64,000 nt of DNA from positions 61,958,742 through 62,022,741 of the forward strand of contig JAUPFV010000005.1 in assembly GCA_036936605.1 (NCBI GenBank), given 5' to 3'. A program made the translations under genes and the position numbers. Within the stretch, counting starts at the first letter, position 1. Each line of letters opens with the position of its first letter. Below are positions 33,700 through 46,560 of this stretch, in pieces. The notes beneath the pieces are model-generated. The model saw only the letters and a list, made by a program, of their open reading frames with translations. It was not told where the DNA came from and did not search any database. The stretch comes from Limnanthes douglasii subsp. nivea (taxonomy: Eukaryota > Streptophyta > Magnoliopsida > Brassicales > Limnanthaceae).

Positions 33700-35100
33700 T
33701 GCATAGATGTAGCATATTGAACAAATTGACTTAATTTGTTAACTACATAGGTTATATCAGGTTTTTTATTTATTTAAGAAATACTACAGTGAACCTAACA
33801 AACTCTTATATGGTGTAGGGTCAGAAAGATAAGTACCATCATGAAACGAAGAGAGATGGCCAATTGGCATAGAAGTATCACATGGCTTGCAATTATCCAT
33901 TTACGTTGAGTTAAGTATCTCTTCATTGTATTTATTTTGCATAATATATAGCCCAAACTCGTCTCTTATAACTTCTATGCCTACGAAGTAATGAAATTCT
34001 CTCACGTCCTTCAGTGTAAATGTTGAATTTAGTTGATTGATAAACTTGTAAAGAAACTATATTTTATTCCATATCACGATTATATCATCCATATAAACTA
34101 TGATGATTAGAAGAATATGTATATTAGCATTGTAAAGCATAGATGTGTCAGCCTTAGAGTTTAGAAAAGCTTAACCAAGTATAACATCTTTTAACATAGA
34201 GTACCATATCCTAAAATCCTACTTCAAGAGATCTCCAAATCCCTGAGGATGTTTCATATAAATTATTTCTTATAGACACCCATTAAGAAAGGAATTGTTA
34301 ATTTCTATGTTGATGAGTTCAGATATTTGAGTTACTGTGTCTTGACTTAATCTGATGGGCAATTCGGACCATAACTACTATTATAAAAATTCGAACATGA
34401 CAAATGTATTAAATGTTGACTAAGGTAGCTACTGGTCACTTCAAACTAGATTACTAATGGGTCCTTAAACTTGACCCGACTTCACGATCCGACCCAATAA
34501 GCCCATGGGTCAGTAATTAAGTATAAATACCCCAACCACTTTCATTAATGAGGGTAATCAGAATTTATTACTAGCATAAAACTTAATTATCTCACTACCC
34601 ACCACTCTAAACATTAAATTCCACAAAACATCCAAAATACTTCACAAAATTACCCTCAGACAGAAATAAACCACACCATAGGTGGTGTATATCCTAGTTC
34701 TTAGACACAACAATGTTTAATACCAGCCTTATAGTTGCAATTTTGACCATAAAACTGTACGTTTCATCAAAAACTATTCCATGTGACTGATGAAAACCAT
34801 TGGCCACTGAACGAGTATTTTACCTCTGTACAGACCCATATGTAGCTAACTTTAGTCTAGACCTATTTACAAACCAAAAAATACATAGTAGAAGTCCAAG
34901 GTATAAGTGTCCATGTTTGATTTCTCATTAAAGCCTGGAATTTAGTTTTCATGACTTGAATCTAATTAAGATCATGATAGGCTTAAAAAAATGGTAGTTT
35001 CAGTACTTCAGTGGGTTTAGGTGATGATAATGTAGCCAAACCAGTGTAAATACGTTAGGTTTAGAGATATCAACTATAGAACTATTTTGTATAATGTGTT
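33700..35100 (-). pseudogene. Reverse transcriptase of copia element 1, interrupted
   Basis: On the minus strand VFDETYSFMVKIATIRL (about 34780-34700; usual YDETFAPVVRMTTIR) and EINNSFLNG (about 34305-34270; usual DVKNAFLNG) flank the solo LTR. They are followed by YMKHPQGFGD and the polymerase motif VYMDDIIV (about 34105-34075). Stops and frameshifts are frequent. Confidence 0.8.
34311..34678 (+). mobile_element. Solo LTR of the element A family inside the copia RT
   Basis: 368 bp, TGATGAGTTC to CCACACCA, matching both LTRs of element A along its whole length and keeping the ~18-bp stretch that the 5' LTR lacks. The flanking 5-mers tatgt and taggt look like a target duplication with one mutation. 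No internal sequence remains, so it was left by recombination between LTRs. It splits the conserved copia stretch just before the DVKNAFLNG equivalent. Confidence 0.92.
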
Positions 35101-35607
35101 TGTTTAATAAAGTAGAAACAATAGAAGTAGTTGGTTAACTGTATTATATATGCTCTATTTTTGAAAAACTTTGTATGTATTAGTTTATTGGTCTGGTAAA
35201 TGATATATGTGTAAATGTAGGCTAGATGATGGAATTACTTTTGTAGCAAGCTTTTATGTTTGTGATAATGGTAGAAATACAAGATGGTTTGGAATGACGT
35301 CTATGTCAAGACTAATAAAATTCCTTTGTGCATGGTTGGAAACAGTTTGGTTAATGTTGGATACTTAAGTGAAAGATGGCTTGCTGGCTATCTAAGTGGG
35401 TATTAACTGCTTAGATGTCGTGCTAGGATAACACCCTACACCATCAAACGTTTCATAGACTCTCTTGGGTTAGAACTTCACTTCATGTATTTTTATGTAT
35501 TTTTAGTGAGCCTTGGAAATGCTAGGAACCAATTTAATTGTGACACTACCATAGGAGACACATTAGATATAATATTTAGGAAACCATACCGAAATGAGAA
35601 GTCATAT

Positions 35608-36600
35608 TCATTGTATATGACATTCCTTAAGAATGAATACATTTCTAGTAGGTGTTAGGCACTTGCAGCCCTTATGTGTAGATGAATAAGAAATGAAAAT
35701 GTAGTTTAATAAGTGAATTTGAAATTTATGTTTTGGTAAGCCTAAGACAGGGGTAGCATGCACAACCAAATAATTTAAGAAAGGTATAATCATGTTTCCT
35801 ACTATAGAGTGTCTCAATGAATGACTTGTAGTCTAAGATAGGTGCATGCATTCTGTTTATTAGAAAAGTAGCATTGGTTAATTATTCATACTAATAAGAG
35901 TATGCTAGTTGAGATTGTGCTTACAAAGTTAGGTTAGTCTAACCTATATGCCTATGTTATCTTTGTATCCTGCCATTTTGAGAAGAGGTATGAGGACAAA
36001 ATGTTCTAAGATGTATACTTACCTCTTTAGTGATAGGTAATAGAGCAATATACTCACCACCCAATCTGCATGAATGACCTTAATCTTTTTTCAAAATTAT
36101 GTCTTCAGTAAGTTTTTAAATTGAATAAAAACAGAGTAAACATCATTTTTCTGCTACAATGGTTATGTTCAAGAAAACCTACTGAAGTCATCTAAATTTA
36201 AAATTTAAAATTTAAATCATCAGTTATATTTTACAGGGGCTGGTTCCCAAAGATCATTTTATATTAAATCCAAAACATTTTTAGCATGACATGTACACAT
36301 GGAATAAGGTATGTTATATAATTTCACCTGCTAAAGGTGATCACAAAATAACTTTTTAATTTCAACATTATGATTACAAAGCCTTGGAGTTCTATACAAT
36401 ATTTGATAAGAGGGGTGGCATGACCTCATATGACATCCCTTAGTTTTGGAAACTAAATTACATTTACCTAGAGAAACTTGATAACTAAATACCCGAGGTT
36501 ATTGAGTAGCAGACTCATTAATGCAGTAGAGAGAAAGAAGGGGGGTTGCAATAAATATTGAAATTATTGTTTCTAATTCTAATATTATTTCGAATATTAG
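35608..36600 (-). pseudogene. Integrase of copia element 1
   Basis: Minus-strand CPHTSSQNGR (about 35985-35955) matches the copia integrase CPYTPQQNGV stretch. The frame at 35817-35608 carries KHKFQIHLLNYIFISYSSTH and KGCKCL, the usual 'FLGYSSNHKGYKCL' block at the integrase end. Confidence 0.8.
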
Positions 36601-36622
36601 AAAGTAACCTTAGCAGTCATTG

Positions 36623-37384
36623 TTAATAAGATGTCCTTGTTTGAATATTCTTCATAAAAGAATAGCTCTTATAAAATTCAACAAAAATAGAATTACATTT
36701 AGTTAATTGTGAAATAGAATGAAAACTCTTGGTTATTTTAGGAACATGTATAACTTTTTTTGAAATGATGTCAGAGTTTTCTTTTGGTGCTAGTATAGAT
36801 ATACCAATCTGTCTGATTAATTTTTTTTTATTTCTAATAATAACAGATTTATTACATAAGAAATCATTTAGTGAGCTTATAATTCTAGGATTCCTTGTAA
36901 CATAGTGAGTAGCACATGAGTCTGCATACCAACAGTTATCCGCATTATGGTCTTGTGTAATCATGCATGTACTTTCCTTCTCTAACTTGGTGTGTTGTTG
37001 TTTAATCAGGAATATAACCCATAACTGTAAGATCATACTTATAATAGCATGTAGCAGCTCCACATATTTTCCACATATAGGTTGGTGTATTAGGGGAGAA
37101 CCTTCAACAACCACTTCATCTGTAGCCAAATCTATCGCTATAAATGTTTTGGTAGTTGTTGTGTCTACCACGATAAACTCAAACTTAACTGTTTGCATAA
37201 TAGGAAGTTTGGCCTCTTTAAGTGTTTGTATTATTTTATTGTTTGTTGTCATCTTTTTACTTATTAGACTATGATGATGTGATACTAAGGTTGGCCATAT
37301 CATATTGTAGGTTAAAGAATTGCTCCAACCTACTCTTAAAAATAAGGAGGGAGATTTAGAGCTCCAACCAAGTGAGTATATCAT
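36623..37384 (-). pseudogene. gag C terminus and protease of copia element 1
   Basis: An open frame of 253 codons. Its end has WYADSCATHYVTRN (the copia protease W..DSGATHH with G to C, about 36932-36895), then VPKITKSFHSISQL, the pre-integrase segment. Upstream it resembles a copia gag C terminus, without a recognisable zinc knuckle. Further gag sequence (IVDNLIFVGC...SAHDLLSQVF type) lies at about 37480-37390. Confidence 0.8.
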
Positions 37385-37849
37385 TGTCAGTTAGACTCAC
37401 CGCAAAGACCTGAGATAATAGGTCATGCGCTGAAACATTGCACCCAACAAAAATGAGATTATCAACTATTCATTTTATCTTTTCTAAATATTCCTCCATA
37501 GTTGTAGAACCCTTCTTGGTTATTTAAAATTCACCTTTATATATGTGATTTTGAGTTTCGTGTGTAAGAAGGAAAGCTTAGAGACTGAGTCACATAGGAA
37601 TTTGAAGGTTTCCTTGTCCATAACATGAGCAACAATCTCATGGCTGATTGTAGTATACAACCAGCCTAAAAACGTTGATCGTTTGAGATTCACCTACCTT
37701 GAGCTAGTTTTCAATCACGTTTTCTGTTGAATCATAAAAAAAATTAGATGAAAGTTCTCACCATAAATAAGGCTATATAATTTGTTTTCCTCTTATAATA
37801 TGAAGGATTTTCATCTTCTATAATAGATAATTTGTCTTACCGGAGAGTC

Positions 37850-39840
37850 CCTTTTGACTTATTTTTATGGTATTTCTCCGGATTATTTATATATCTTTCT
37901 AGCAACCGAGCAACACACGCAATTGTTCAAACTTGATTCAGACTCCCAATTTCCAAAACATATGGAACCTTTTGAACTTCCTTAATCTCAAAGTTTTTCT
38001 TTGGACATTGACTTAAACTTAAATTGTCTCATTTTGCAATAGTGGTATTTAAGAACGTGCACAAATTATAAACTTACTCCTAAACAAACTTTGTTACCAA
38101 TACTTCTCAACCGAGTTCATCTCAAAATCAAAAGAGACTATTATCTCAAAGAACTTGTGGTACCATTATTGAGAATCTGTTTGAGCCCACAAATGGATTT
38201 CTTAAGCTTGCAATCTATGGACTTTGATTCACCTATTCAAAAAATGTTTTGCTAGTTTCATGACATTTATAACTGAGTCATTCATGGAACTTGAGAAAAT
38301 GTCTCTTTAAAGTCAAGTTATTTACGCTCAGTATATTTTATTGTCATAAGTTGCACTTTATGTGTCTTCATATTACCATTAGAATCTCAGGTTGTTTTCG
38401 TAACCTCATTTACAACCAATCAACTTAATTTTCTTAAGGTAATGAGAGAGGCTCCTAATTAAATTATCTTGTATTGACTTATACTCTTTCTTTGTAGCGT
38501 TGATCCACAAGTGAGAATAAAAAATATTCATGACTTAATGGCAAAGAGTTGAATCATATAATGTTACAGAGATGAATATTTATGTTCTTGAAGATACATT
38601 ATATGACCAGAGATATAGTGTTCTTCTTATCTCTAGTGAATCTACTTAAGGGTATTACTTATTAACTTGGCACTGTCTTAAAGAGGCAGGGTTTGAAATT
38701 CTTTGAATTTTTTTGTTCCATATTTAAGAAGATAATATTGATCTTGGGTGACTTAATATTCTAACATGACTTTAATGACTCAAATTTAAACTAATCATAC
38801 GATACTTGAACATCAATACACCAACAATCTTCCTTTAGACTGATATATTTATTTTATAACCATTGTATCATTGATCATCAATACACCAACAATCTTCATT
38901 TGGGCTTATATGTTTGCTTGATGAAATATTTATTTTTGTTAGAAACTTTATAAATCTTTATAGATTCTTCCTCAATATGAAAATTTGTTCTTAAATTATT
39001 CCCACAAACTCAACATCCTTAAAGAATCTTAATATGTTTATCTCAAAGCATAATTTTGTTAGGGGAATCATGAAATTAATATACATTTGAATGGTCAAAA
39101 TATCCAATAAAATAACATATAACCCTCTTATTTATTTTTTTTAGATTTGGCCGATGAGACTTTTCTTCAATAGACATCCTTAAACATACAGATACATTAA
39201 GTTAGGCTTGGATCCAGTCCAAAGCTCATTTTAGGTTTTTATAGTTGTCTTCCTTATAACTCTTATTGAGAGTGTATATGCTGCACATCTGATAGCCTCA
39301 CGCTAGAGTGATAATGGTAGAGTCAAATGTTAAATCATACTTCTCTCCATATCCTTAAGCATATGAATTATTTTCAGATACATTTTTTTATGTTGGATGA
39401 ACTCGACATTGAAAATTAGAGGAATCACACCATACTCCTCTATGTATCTAGGAAATGTTAATTGGTGTTAATCACCTCAAATTTCATATATGTCATAGTA
39501 TTCACTACCATGGTTAGATTTAACGCGTTTAATGATTTTACCTAGTTGTTTTTCAACTTTGGTCTATGAGATTGTCTAGAGCTTCTTATTTCTCGGAAAG
39601 AAGGTAGACGCATTTGGAGCGAGAGAAATCACTTATGAATGATATGATGTATCGTTGCTCGTTATATGATTTCTTAGATAATCGTCCACAATTGTTAGTA
39701 TAGATCAATTCTAAGACTTCTTTTCGCTCTATATGTCTCTAACTTTTTATTTTGGTATGTTTTTCTTTGATACATTCGATCCAAGTATCGAAGTTTAAAT
39801 AATTAAGTAGACTTAATAAACCATTTAACGGAAAACTTAA
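37850..39840 (-). pseudogene. Degraded Ty1/copia integrase and reverse transcriptase (copia element 2)
   Basis: A different copia lineage from element 1, on the minus strand. Integrase: VLELIYTNNCGRLSKKSYNE and 'QRYIISFISDFSRSK' (about 39745-39610), SNHGSEYYDIYEI (about 39515-39475), and a degraded NRVPSK..KTP block with IQA near 39290-39190. RT: LDFKETFSQV (about 38310), CKLKKSICGLKQ (about 38213-38178), and CPKKNFEIKEVQKVPYVLEI then 'ARLLERYINNPEKYHKNKS' (about 38010-37865). The RNase H is missing; copia element 1 starts at that point. Many stops. Confidence 0.82.
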
Positions 39841-42800
39841 TATATTTTTCCTTTTAGGATATTACTTATGTGCTCGTGTAAAAGATTATCTAATTTTTAG
39901 GTTTTCAATTTAACTACCTTTATGTTCATTAATTTTTCTAATACTTAATAGTATTTTATAAATACCTTATTATTCATTGTTAAATATCTAGTTAATATCA
40001 AATTATCGTGTAAAAAAAAGTATTATTTCCATACATCCTTTATAGAATTTTTATAGGAAAAAAATCAAATTCATACTGACATCTTTTAAATACAATAAAC
40101 TTTCACTAGAAAGTAACAACTGAAAATCATAAATGACATACATTCAGCAAGAAGTTCCATATACTCCTCATTAGTAGCATGAGAATTTAATTTACTAACT
40201 GTCCACTTCTCACGGTGAGGAAAAACTGAAATGCAAACCCTATCATTATTTCTTTAAGAATGTCAATATTAAATGTCTTTATTGACATCCCAAAACATGT
40301 TGTCTTATTTTTCTTTTCCCACTTAACATCATGTTGGAGAGTTGCATCATCAATATCTTCATCTTCATATCATTACATCTTGGCAAAACGTTTCTTAATT
40401 GCATAGGTAATCTGATTCGGGACAACCCCACAGAAGTCCAAAGGTATTCACTATTTTATGATTGTCAAGCTCAACCTATGTGACTCTTTCAGACCTTAAA
40501 TTATTTTTTCTCCTTAGGAGAACTATTTTTAGTTTTGGTGTGGGCTTCGTAGTCCTTAATATCAGTTCATAATTAAGAAAATTCAAATATAATTTCATGA
40601 TCTTCATTCATTGGAGAAATTTACACATCAAAAGTAAGTTTCTATTGCGTTGTGGGTTGTAGTTATATAAAATAACTATACACATAACAAAGATTATATA
40701 CACACTACATTGATACACATCATTTAAACTTATATGTGCTTAAACGTGGTACCATACATTTAAAAGATAACATATAATGATAAAAATATACTTTTGAGAA
40801 AATATACTCACATGTATTCATGAGTTTGAAAAAATCACTATGAATCTAATTTTTTAGTTGCTTAAGTACCAATGAAACCCTTATTTGGGCTTATTACACT
40901 TGTTTTAATTAGAACTTAATGATAAATTTTTTGTTGATTTTCTCTCTTTTATGATTGATCATACCAAGTATTGGGAAAAAAATATTTTTAATAAAATTAA
41001 TCTAAGAACTATTTAGACCATAGGATCCTCATTCCATCAATAACCTTCTTTTAGGCCTATTAATTGATTTCATGATTCACATACCATGATCTGAAGAACC
41101 TTATTCATGCATATCCCCATAAAAATTTAAATACATATGCCATTTCCACCGCATACACATATAAAATTTAACATCCTCAAACACATATAATGTGATCACA
41201 TGTCACAAAAGGAAGGACTACCTCAATTGTTTTACATAATAACATATCTAAAATTTCAAAAATATGATTAATGTGCATCGATAAAATGATGGAATTTTAA
41301 TTGTAGTGGGCCATTGTATATCATTGCCATATTTGGCCCAGTCAGCACCTGCTATCATTATGGTCAACTGGTCCAGCCAGCGGTGCTGTCGTTGATATCA
41401 ATCGACATAGTCAAGGCCATCAGTTATTGTCTCACGAAATCAGTTGGCTACTCGCTGTGATGAGCTACGACCTTCAGCCGCAGCAACAACAAAACATTGG
41501 ACACGACGAACGTCATCAAACAGCAGCCGGATGGAGTAACATTAGGGGTTATTTTATCTGATTTATCCCTTTAAGTCACTGTTTATTAGACATAAAAATT
41601 ATCGTTATTTAGCAACGAATAAACCCCAAATTAAAATTACAATTTCTAATTTTTCATATCTAATTTATATATCAATTCATAAAAACATATAATATCCTAA
41701 TCATGTTTCCATGAACAAATAAATCAAACATTCTTTTATCAAAAAGTAAATTTGTACTCTAACTGTGTCAAATAACATATAATTCCAATGGTATTGATTA
41801 TTTTATTGGAATTAAAAATCACATGTTTTAAATTGATTCTTTTATATAAACATGTAATCTTAATCCATTCACAAGGAACACATTAGTTATAATACCAATT
41901 GATAGAATTCATTGAGTCACACAATAGTTCCATTATACATAAATACGAATAACCCTTTCGTGTATATCGATTCTACCACTAGGGATAAAAATATGGAATA
42001 AAATTTGCTTCTCATATTACTCATCATAGAATATAGAACGTACGACTCTTTTTTATGTTCTTAGCCTTTTAGATCATGCTTTTGATAGTTTGTTAGATCC
42101 ACCGATAGATTAGTTCATTCAATCTTGTGTTATTTTGTGAAACAATCTACTATCATTAAGTTGCGTAGTAGATCAATATGGAAGATTGAAGCTAGGATTT
42201 TAACTGATCAACTCAATGGAAAACGACACACTAACATATAAGATTGGTTGAACCAAAATGTATCATAAATCCTACTTATATATTAGAATGTAATTAGGTT
42301 TAATATTTAACATAATTGTAATATATCCATCCATTCCGCTTTTGATCATGATTATAAGGTCCAAAATTGACTTCTATCGTTTAGTCCTTAAATTTTTCAA
42401 TTCAGTCTTAAATTTTGATATTCGTACCAAATCTTTCATAGTGTCCAAATTCGATATCTACACTTATACTTTCATAATGAATTTTCATCTATTAATCAAA
42501 ATTTCAATTATATAATTAATATGATTAGTTATTAATTGGATTGTCTTATGACCATAGCTAATTATATCATTAGCAGGTGCATAGATTTGCAGACTTCAGA
42601 AAATTTAATAAACTTTCTATTTTGAAAAACATTTTTAAATTATAAAAAACACTACCAAAATATTTGTATAAAAAAGTATAATTTATATTAAATATATAAA
42701 TTATTAATAATTAAGTAGGATAAAAATATTTATTACAATATTAATTATAAATATTTTTTAAATTATGATTTTTTCAATCTCAATCTCAGTAAACTATAAA

Positions 42801-43640
42801 TATAATTAACATAATCAAAATACTAACAGTGTCTAAAAACACTTGTTAAAAACGTTTAATTATTCAAGGGCTAAACAATATTTTTTTCTTATCTCTCATC
42901 TAATTATTTTGAAATTTTGTTGATCACTTTCAAAATTAATTGTAAAAAATATTAGTACTCAAAACATCCGTTTTTTATTTATCAATCCTCTTTCCATTTC
43001 CATCCAAATATGCAAAATTTTTTGTTATTTTCAAATAGCTATACCAAAAGGTTTTTGATAAAAAATACATTTATGATAAAACACAACTAGACTTCACAAA
43101 ATTCACACCGAATTTATGGTTTTTAGACAATAACCAAAAATATCAATTTTATAGCAAAAAAATGTTTTTTGTTGATGATGAGATTCATCTCCAAGTGCGA
43201 TTGATTTTCTTTTCTTGGTTTATCAAAAACAAAAATGTTGGATAATTAAAAGAATAATCTTTTGACTATAGTCCGCTTCACAAAATTACTGCATTTCTTT
43301 GTCTAACTCTATAAACCGACCATAACTTAGTTCATAAATTTCACATGCAAATCCGTAATAAGAAAAAGCAAAACAACTAAAATTCTTAAATAGATAGCAA
43401 ATTAATGAGTTTAATGGATTATAAAGAAATCTGTTTCATTATAAAAAAATATTTTATCTTATTAGTAAGATATAATTAAAGTATGAATAAAGATTTCGTG
43501 GGTAGAATACATAATTTGTGGATTGATTGTTTGCCAAGTTTGTTTTTAAAATAAAAATATTCAAAAATAGAGAGATATCGGACAAAAATATTATGAGATT
43601 TAACGAAATCGAACAAAACATGGGTAGATAGAACCTATCA
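39841..43640. other. AT-rich DNA with eroded copia-like material
   Basis: No gene can be called. gag and 5' LTR of copia element 2 would be expected here. A degenerate reverse PBS (ataccaattgatagaattc, about 41891-41909) next to a TG could mark its LTR, but only weakly. A GC-richer patch at 41300-41540 has no recognisable content. Confidence 0.35.
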
Positions 43641-43648
43641 TGGTGAGG

Positions 43649-43990
43649 TGTATATTCGTTTCGAGGTTATTTAGGTAATTGTTTGAATAATATATTATTT
43701 TTAAGGTAGAAGGTAGAGAGATAATTAAGCTTCTATCTTTAATACTTAAAGAGATAAAGTTCAACCACCCCTAAATATTGTTTCTCAGAGCATTTATAGG
43801 ATGATTTTTGGTTAATGGGTCGTACGTCTCAGGTCATGGATATGGGCTCAACCTAAAAAACAGGAAAGTCCATTAACCCAAATGGTGACAGTATTGTGAC
43901 AGCATAGCATTTATCTTAGGTATAAATTTCCCCCACAAAAAATCGTATCCTATCAATGTTTACCACACTCAACGATTTTCAACCCTATCT
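43649..43990 (-). repeat. 3' LTR of element B
   Basis: It matches the right-hand LTR along its length but contains an extra ~50-bp segment (about 43825-43880, catggatatgggctcaacct region). Its outer end reads tgtatattcg in plus orientation. The inner end is slightly eroded. Confidence 0.85.
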
Positions 43991-44342
43991 TCTAGCCTCA
44001 TTAGCCTTCTTAAAGACATTTTGAGTGGTGTAACTAATATATATCAAAGTCACACTAGTTTGTCCTTTCAAATCTAACTTTCTATGATTTCTTAAACCTG
44101 ATAGCAAATTTATTCGAACCGCATCCGATAGCATAGTTCGAAAACCGTTACTACCTAAAAGTTAAAGTTTTTCACCGATTATTTTTCATAACATATGCCA
44201 CTTGTTAATTGGGACTATGAAAGTTTCTTATCCTAGGTAAAACAAACCACTCAATATGAGACGTTTTCACTTCTCCAGAACTCGATAACCTACACTAGTC
44301 TTTCCATTCCTTAGTAAGGTACTCAAGAGTTTTTACAGCTCC

Positions 44343-44352
44343 TATATATAAG
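44343..44352 (+). promoter_or_regulatory. TATA box for the antisense gene of element B
   Basis: tatatataag is followed by a pyrimidine-rich leader with agagagagaaacactacactc and then an ATG at 44490, the layout of an ordinary plant promoter and leader. It lies inside the element and points against gag-pol. Confidence 0.6.
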
Positions 44353-44489
44353 TTTATTCTCTATTTTCCTACTTTAGAACTTTTTAGAGAGAGAAACACT
44401 ACACTCTAGATAGATAAAACACTTCATTGTTATAAGTTATTAAGCTCATCACCAGCGATTTCTTCTTTCCCTCCACTGCTTTTACCACT

Positions 44490-45646
44490 ATGAATCCTTT
44501 CTCCCGTAGTATCTTGGCGTTTGTATGTTCACCATTGATTTCAGAGGAACATATCCTTAAAATACACGTAATATCCCTTCTGAACCTTCTTCAACTGCTC
44601 AATCATTCACTTATCATAGACGTTCCTCGAAGTCATCCCGGTCACAAGCCACCACCAGTCGTCAAATTCGTTCATCATTCAGATCCATGGGTTCAAATTC
44701 CAAAGTGAACACTCTTCGAATGGAAGAAAACCTCGACTTGTTCGAAGATTGTCCTTCGTTCAGTAACGAATCATCCAACGATTCCTACTATTAAACTTCT
44801 ATTAGTTGTTGTATCTGATCCTCCATCTGAGAGGCAGACATTTGGAGATATCAATCCAATAGAAGGTATAAAGGCTTTTGATTTCGACGTTTATGAAACT
44901 AACTTCCCAGAATCGACGAGCAACACCAACTATCGTGTTTGACAGGCTTCCTGGGATTTTTCAAAGGAAAACAATGTGTCGGGCTATTCGTTGCTAAGCT
45001 ATGTAAGGCCGATCTTTGTGTTACAGAGAGAGGTGAAGTCTTAGAATGAAACTATCGCTTCTCTTCAAGAGGAGAACACGAATGAGAAGGCTTCTAGGGA
45101 GGAGGAAAAAGATTAAATTATCGTTTATCCAAAGATTTCAAATCAATTAAATAAGAGCATTCCAAAGCAAAGTTTGATCATAAAAATCTGAAGTCTGATT
45201 ATGATAAGGTGTAACCATTCATCTCGTATGATATCACTTCACTAAAGAAACATCAAACCGCTGATAGAGAAACCATTGAGTATTTATCAAGAGACAAAAA
45301 TAATTAAGAAGCTCTTATCCAAAAACTGGAAAATAAAATTGCCTCTCTCAAGAAGAAGTCTAAAAAATAGGTATATGATGCTATAGATACATACGTCGAT
45401 GCGGGTATAAGTTCTTTATACAAGAGGTATGCCTCAACCAAGTCAGACATGGTATTGGAGTTCCATAAGAGGTTCCCTACACTTGCCCTTGGGTCTTTGT
45501 AGGGACTAGTCCCAGATAACTTGTTGCCCCCTGACATGCCCATAGCTGATCAGCTTGGTATCTTTGAGAATTCACCCAACGATGGTTCTGATGATAACAA
45601 TGAATGGGATTTTAGAAGTAGGAGCTCAGAAAATGAGGAGGAATAA
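44490..45646 (+). pseudogene. Antisense gene of element B
   Basis: Plus-strand gene in the 3' region of a minus-strand element. A Ser-rich N-terminal region (reads 'SSKSSRSQATTSRQIRSSF' in one frame) is followed by FDFDVYETNFPESTSN (from about 44878), LLSYVRPIFVLQREVKS and NETIASLQEEN, a coiled-coil stretch, VYDAIDTYVDAGISSLYKRY, KSDMVLEFHKRFPTLALGSL and an acidic end at 45646. In-frame stops interrupt it. The same blocks in the same order are found in the antisense gene of element A. It seems to lack the Transposase_28-like part. The function is unknown. Confidence 0.7.
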
Positions 45647-45936
45647 GAAACCGTTGGAAAAGAGCCCAAAGGTTAAAATATTCAAATAGTGTTTTACTGT
45701 GCAAGTGTTATAAGGTATTTTTGTTGTAGTGGGTCGGAAGTTCTTGGATAAGTCTTTGGTAATGCCAAAGACTTTTTTTTGTTTTTGAATTTGGATTTTA
45801 TTAAGTCCTCGAGGTTTTCGAGGCATTTTGTACTAGCTATTTGTTTTATCAGCTTAACTTATTTCCTCATGTATATCCTCTTATCAACTTAATTTATTTT
45901 TTGGTCTACTTCATTGAAGGTCATTAATATTAAACT

Positions 45937-46315
45937 CAATCCATTCGAATGGTAATCCATTCGAACGCCAACAAAATCCATACACAAGTCATTCAAAGGT
46001 AATACATTCGAACACAAACAATATTAATACATAAGTCATTCGATGGTAACCCATTTGAAGGCAAAAAAAGTTAATACACAAGCCATTTGAAGGTAATCCT
46101 TTCAAAGGAAAACAAAGTTAATACACCAGCAATTTAAAGGTAATTCATTCGAAGGAAAATAAAGTTAATACACAAGCTATTCAAAGGTATTTCGTTTGAA
46201 GACATAAAAAAATAATACACAATCATTCGAAGGTAATCCATTCGAAGGCAAAACAAATTAATACACAAGACATTCGAAGGTAATTCATTCCAAGGCAAAC
46301 AAAATAGATACAAAT
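45937..46315. repeat. 47-bp tandem repeats in the 3' region of element B
   Basis: The word taca(c/t)aag recurs at 45981, 46028, 46075, 46122, 46169, 46215 and 46262, so the period is 47 bp with one 46-bp unit. Units contain attcgaaggtaatccattcg, itself an inner duplication of attcgaagg. About eight copies, each diverged by a few bases. Confidence 0.92.
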
Positions 46316-46560
46316 TCCATACTTATAAATAAATTTTAAAGACGCATGTGATAGATTGATACTGATTCAGAAACCTCATTAAACGGCCCCGAGCCACCAA
46401 TGTACGAAAGAGTATGCCTCCATATATTTACATGTAACAAAACAAAAAGTAGATTTTTACAATACATATTTATTCGAGATATAACCCTAAGTGTTCGATA
46501 TTCCACGGGTGCCTTAAAGGACTACATTATTAGTCAACTAACTGATATGTTCCTTGCTTA
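46316..46560. other. Spacer between tandem repeats and integrase end of element B
   Basis: Non-coding. It carries the reverse form of the spacer landmark seen in element A (catactctttc and cctcattaaa, about 46377-46425). Confidence 0.5.

Larger units (their letters stand above)
33302..37760 (-). mobile_element. Degraded Ty1/copia retrotransposon (copia element 1)
   Basis: Minus strand, in copia order: gag (about 37760-37000), protease (about 36930), integrase (36600-35600), RT (35100-33700, split by a solo LTR) and RNase H (33598-33302). Frames are broken throughout and no LTR pair was identified. Integrase before RT distinguishes it from the gypsy elements. Confidence 0.82.

Noticed and set aside
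40120..40200. Minus-strand NEEYMELLAEC, resembling a copia RNase H signature
   Set aside because: It lies upstream of the integrase of copia element 2, the wrong order, and the match is short.
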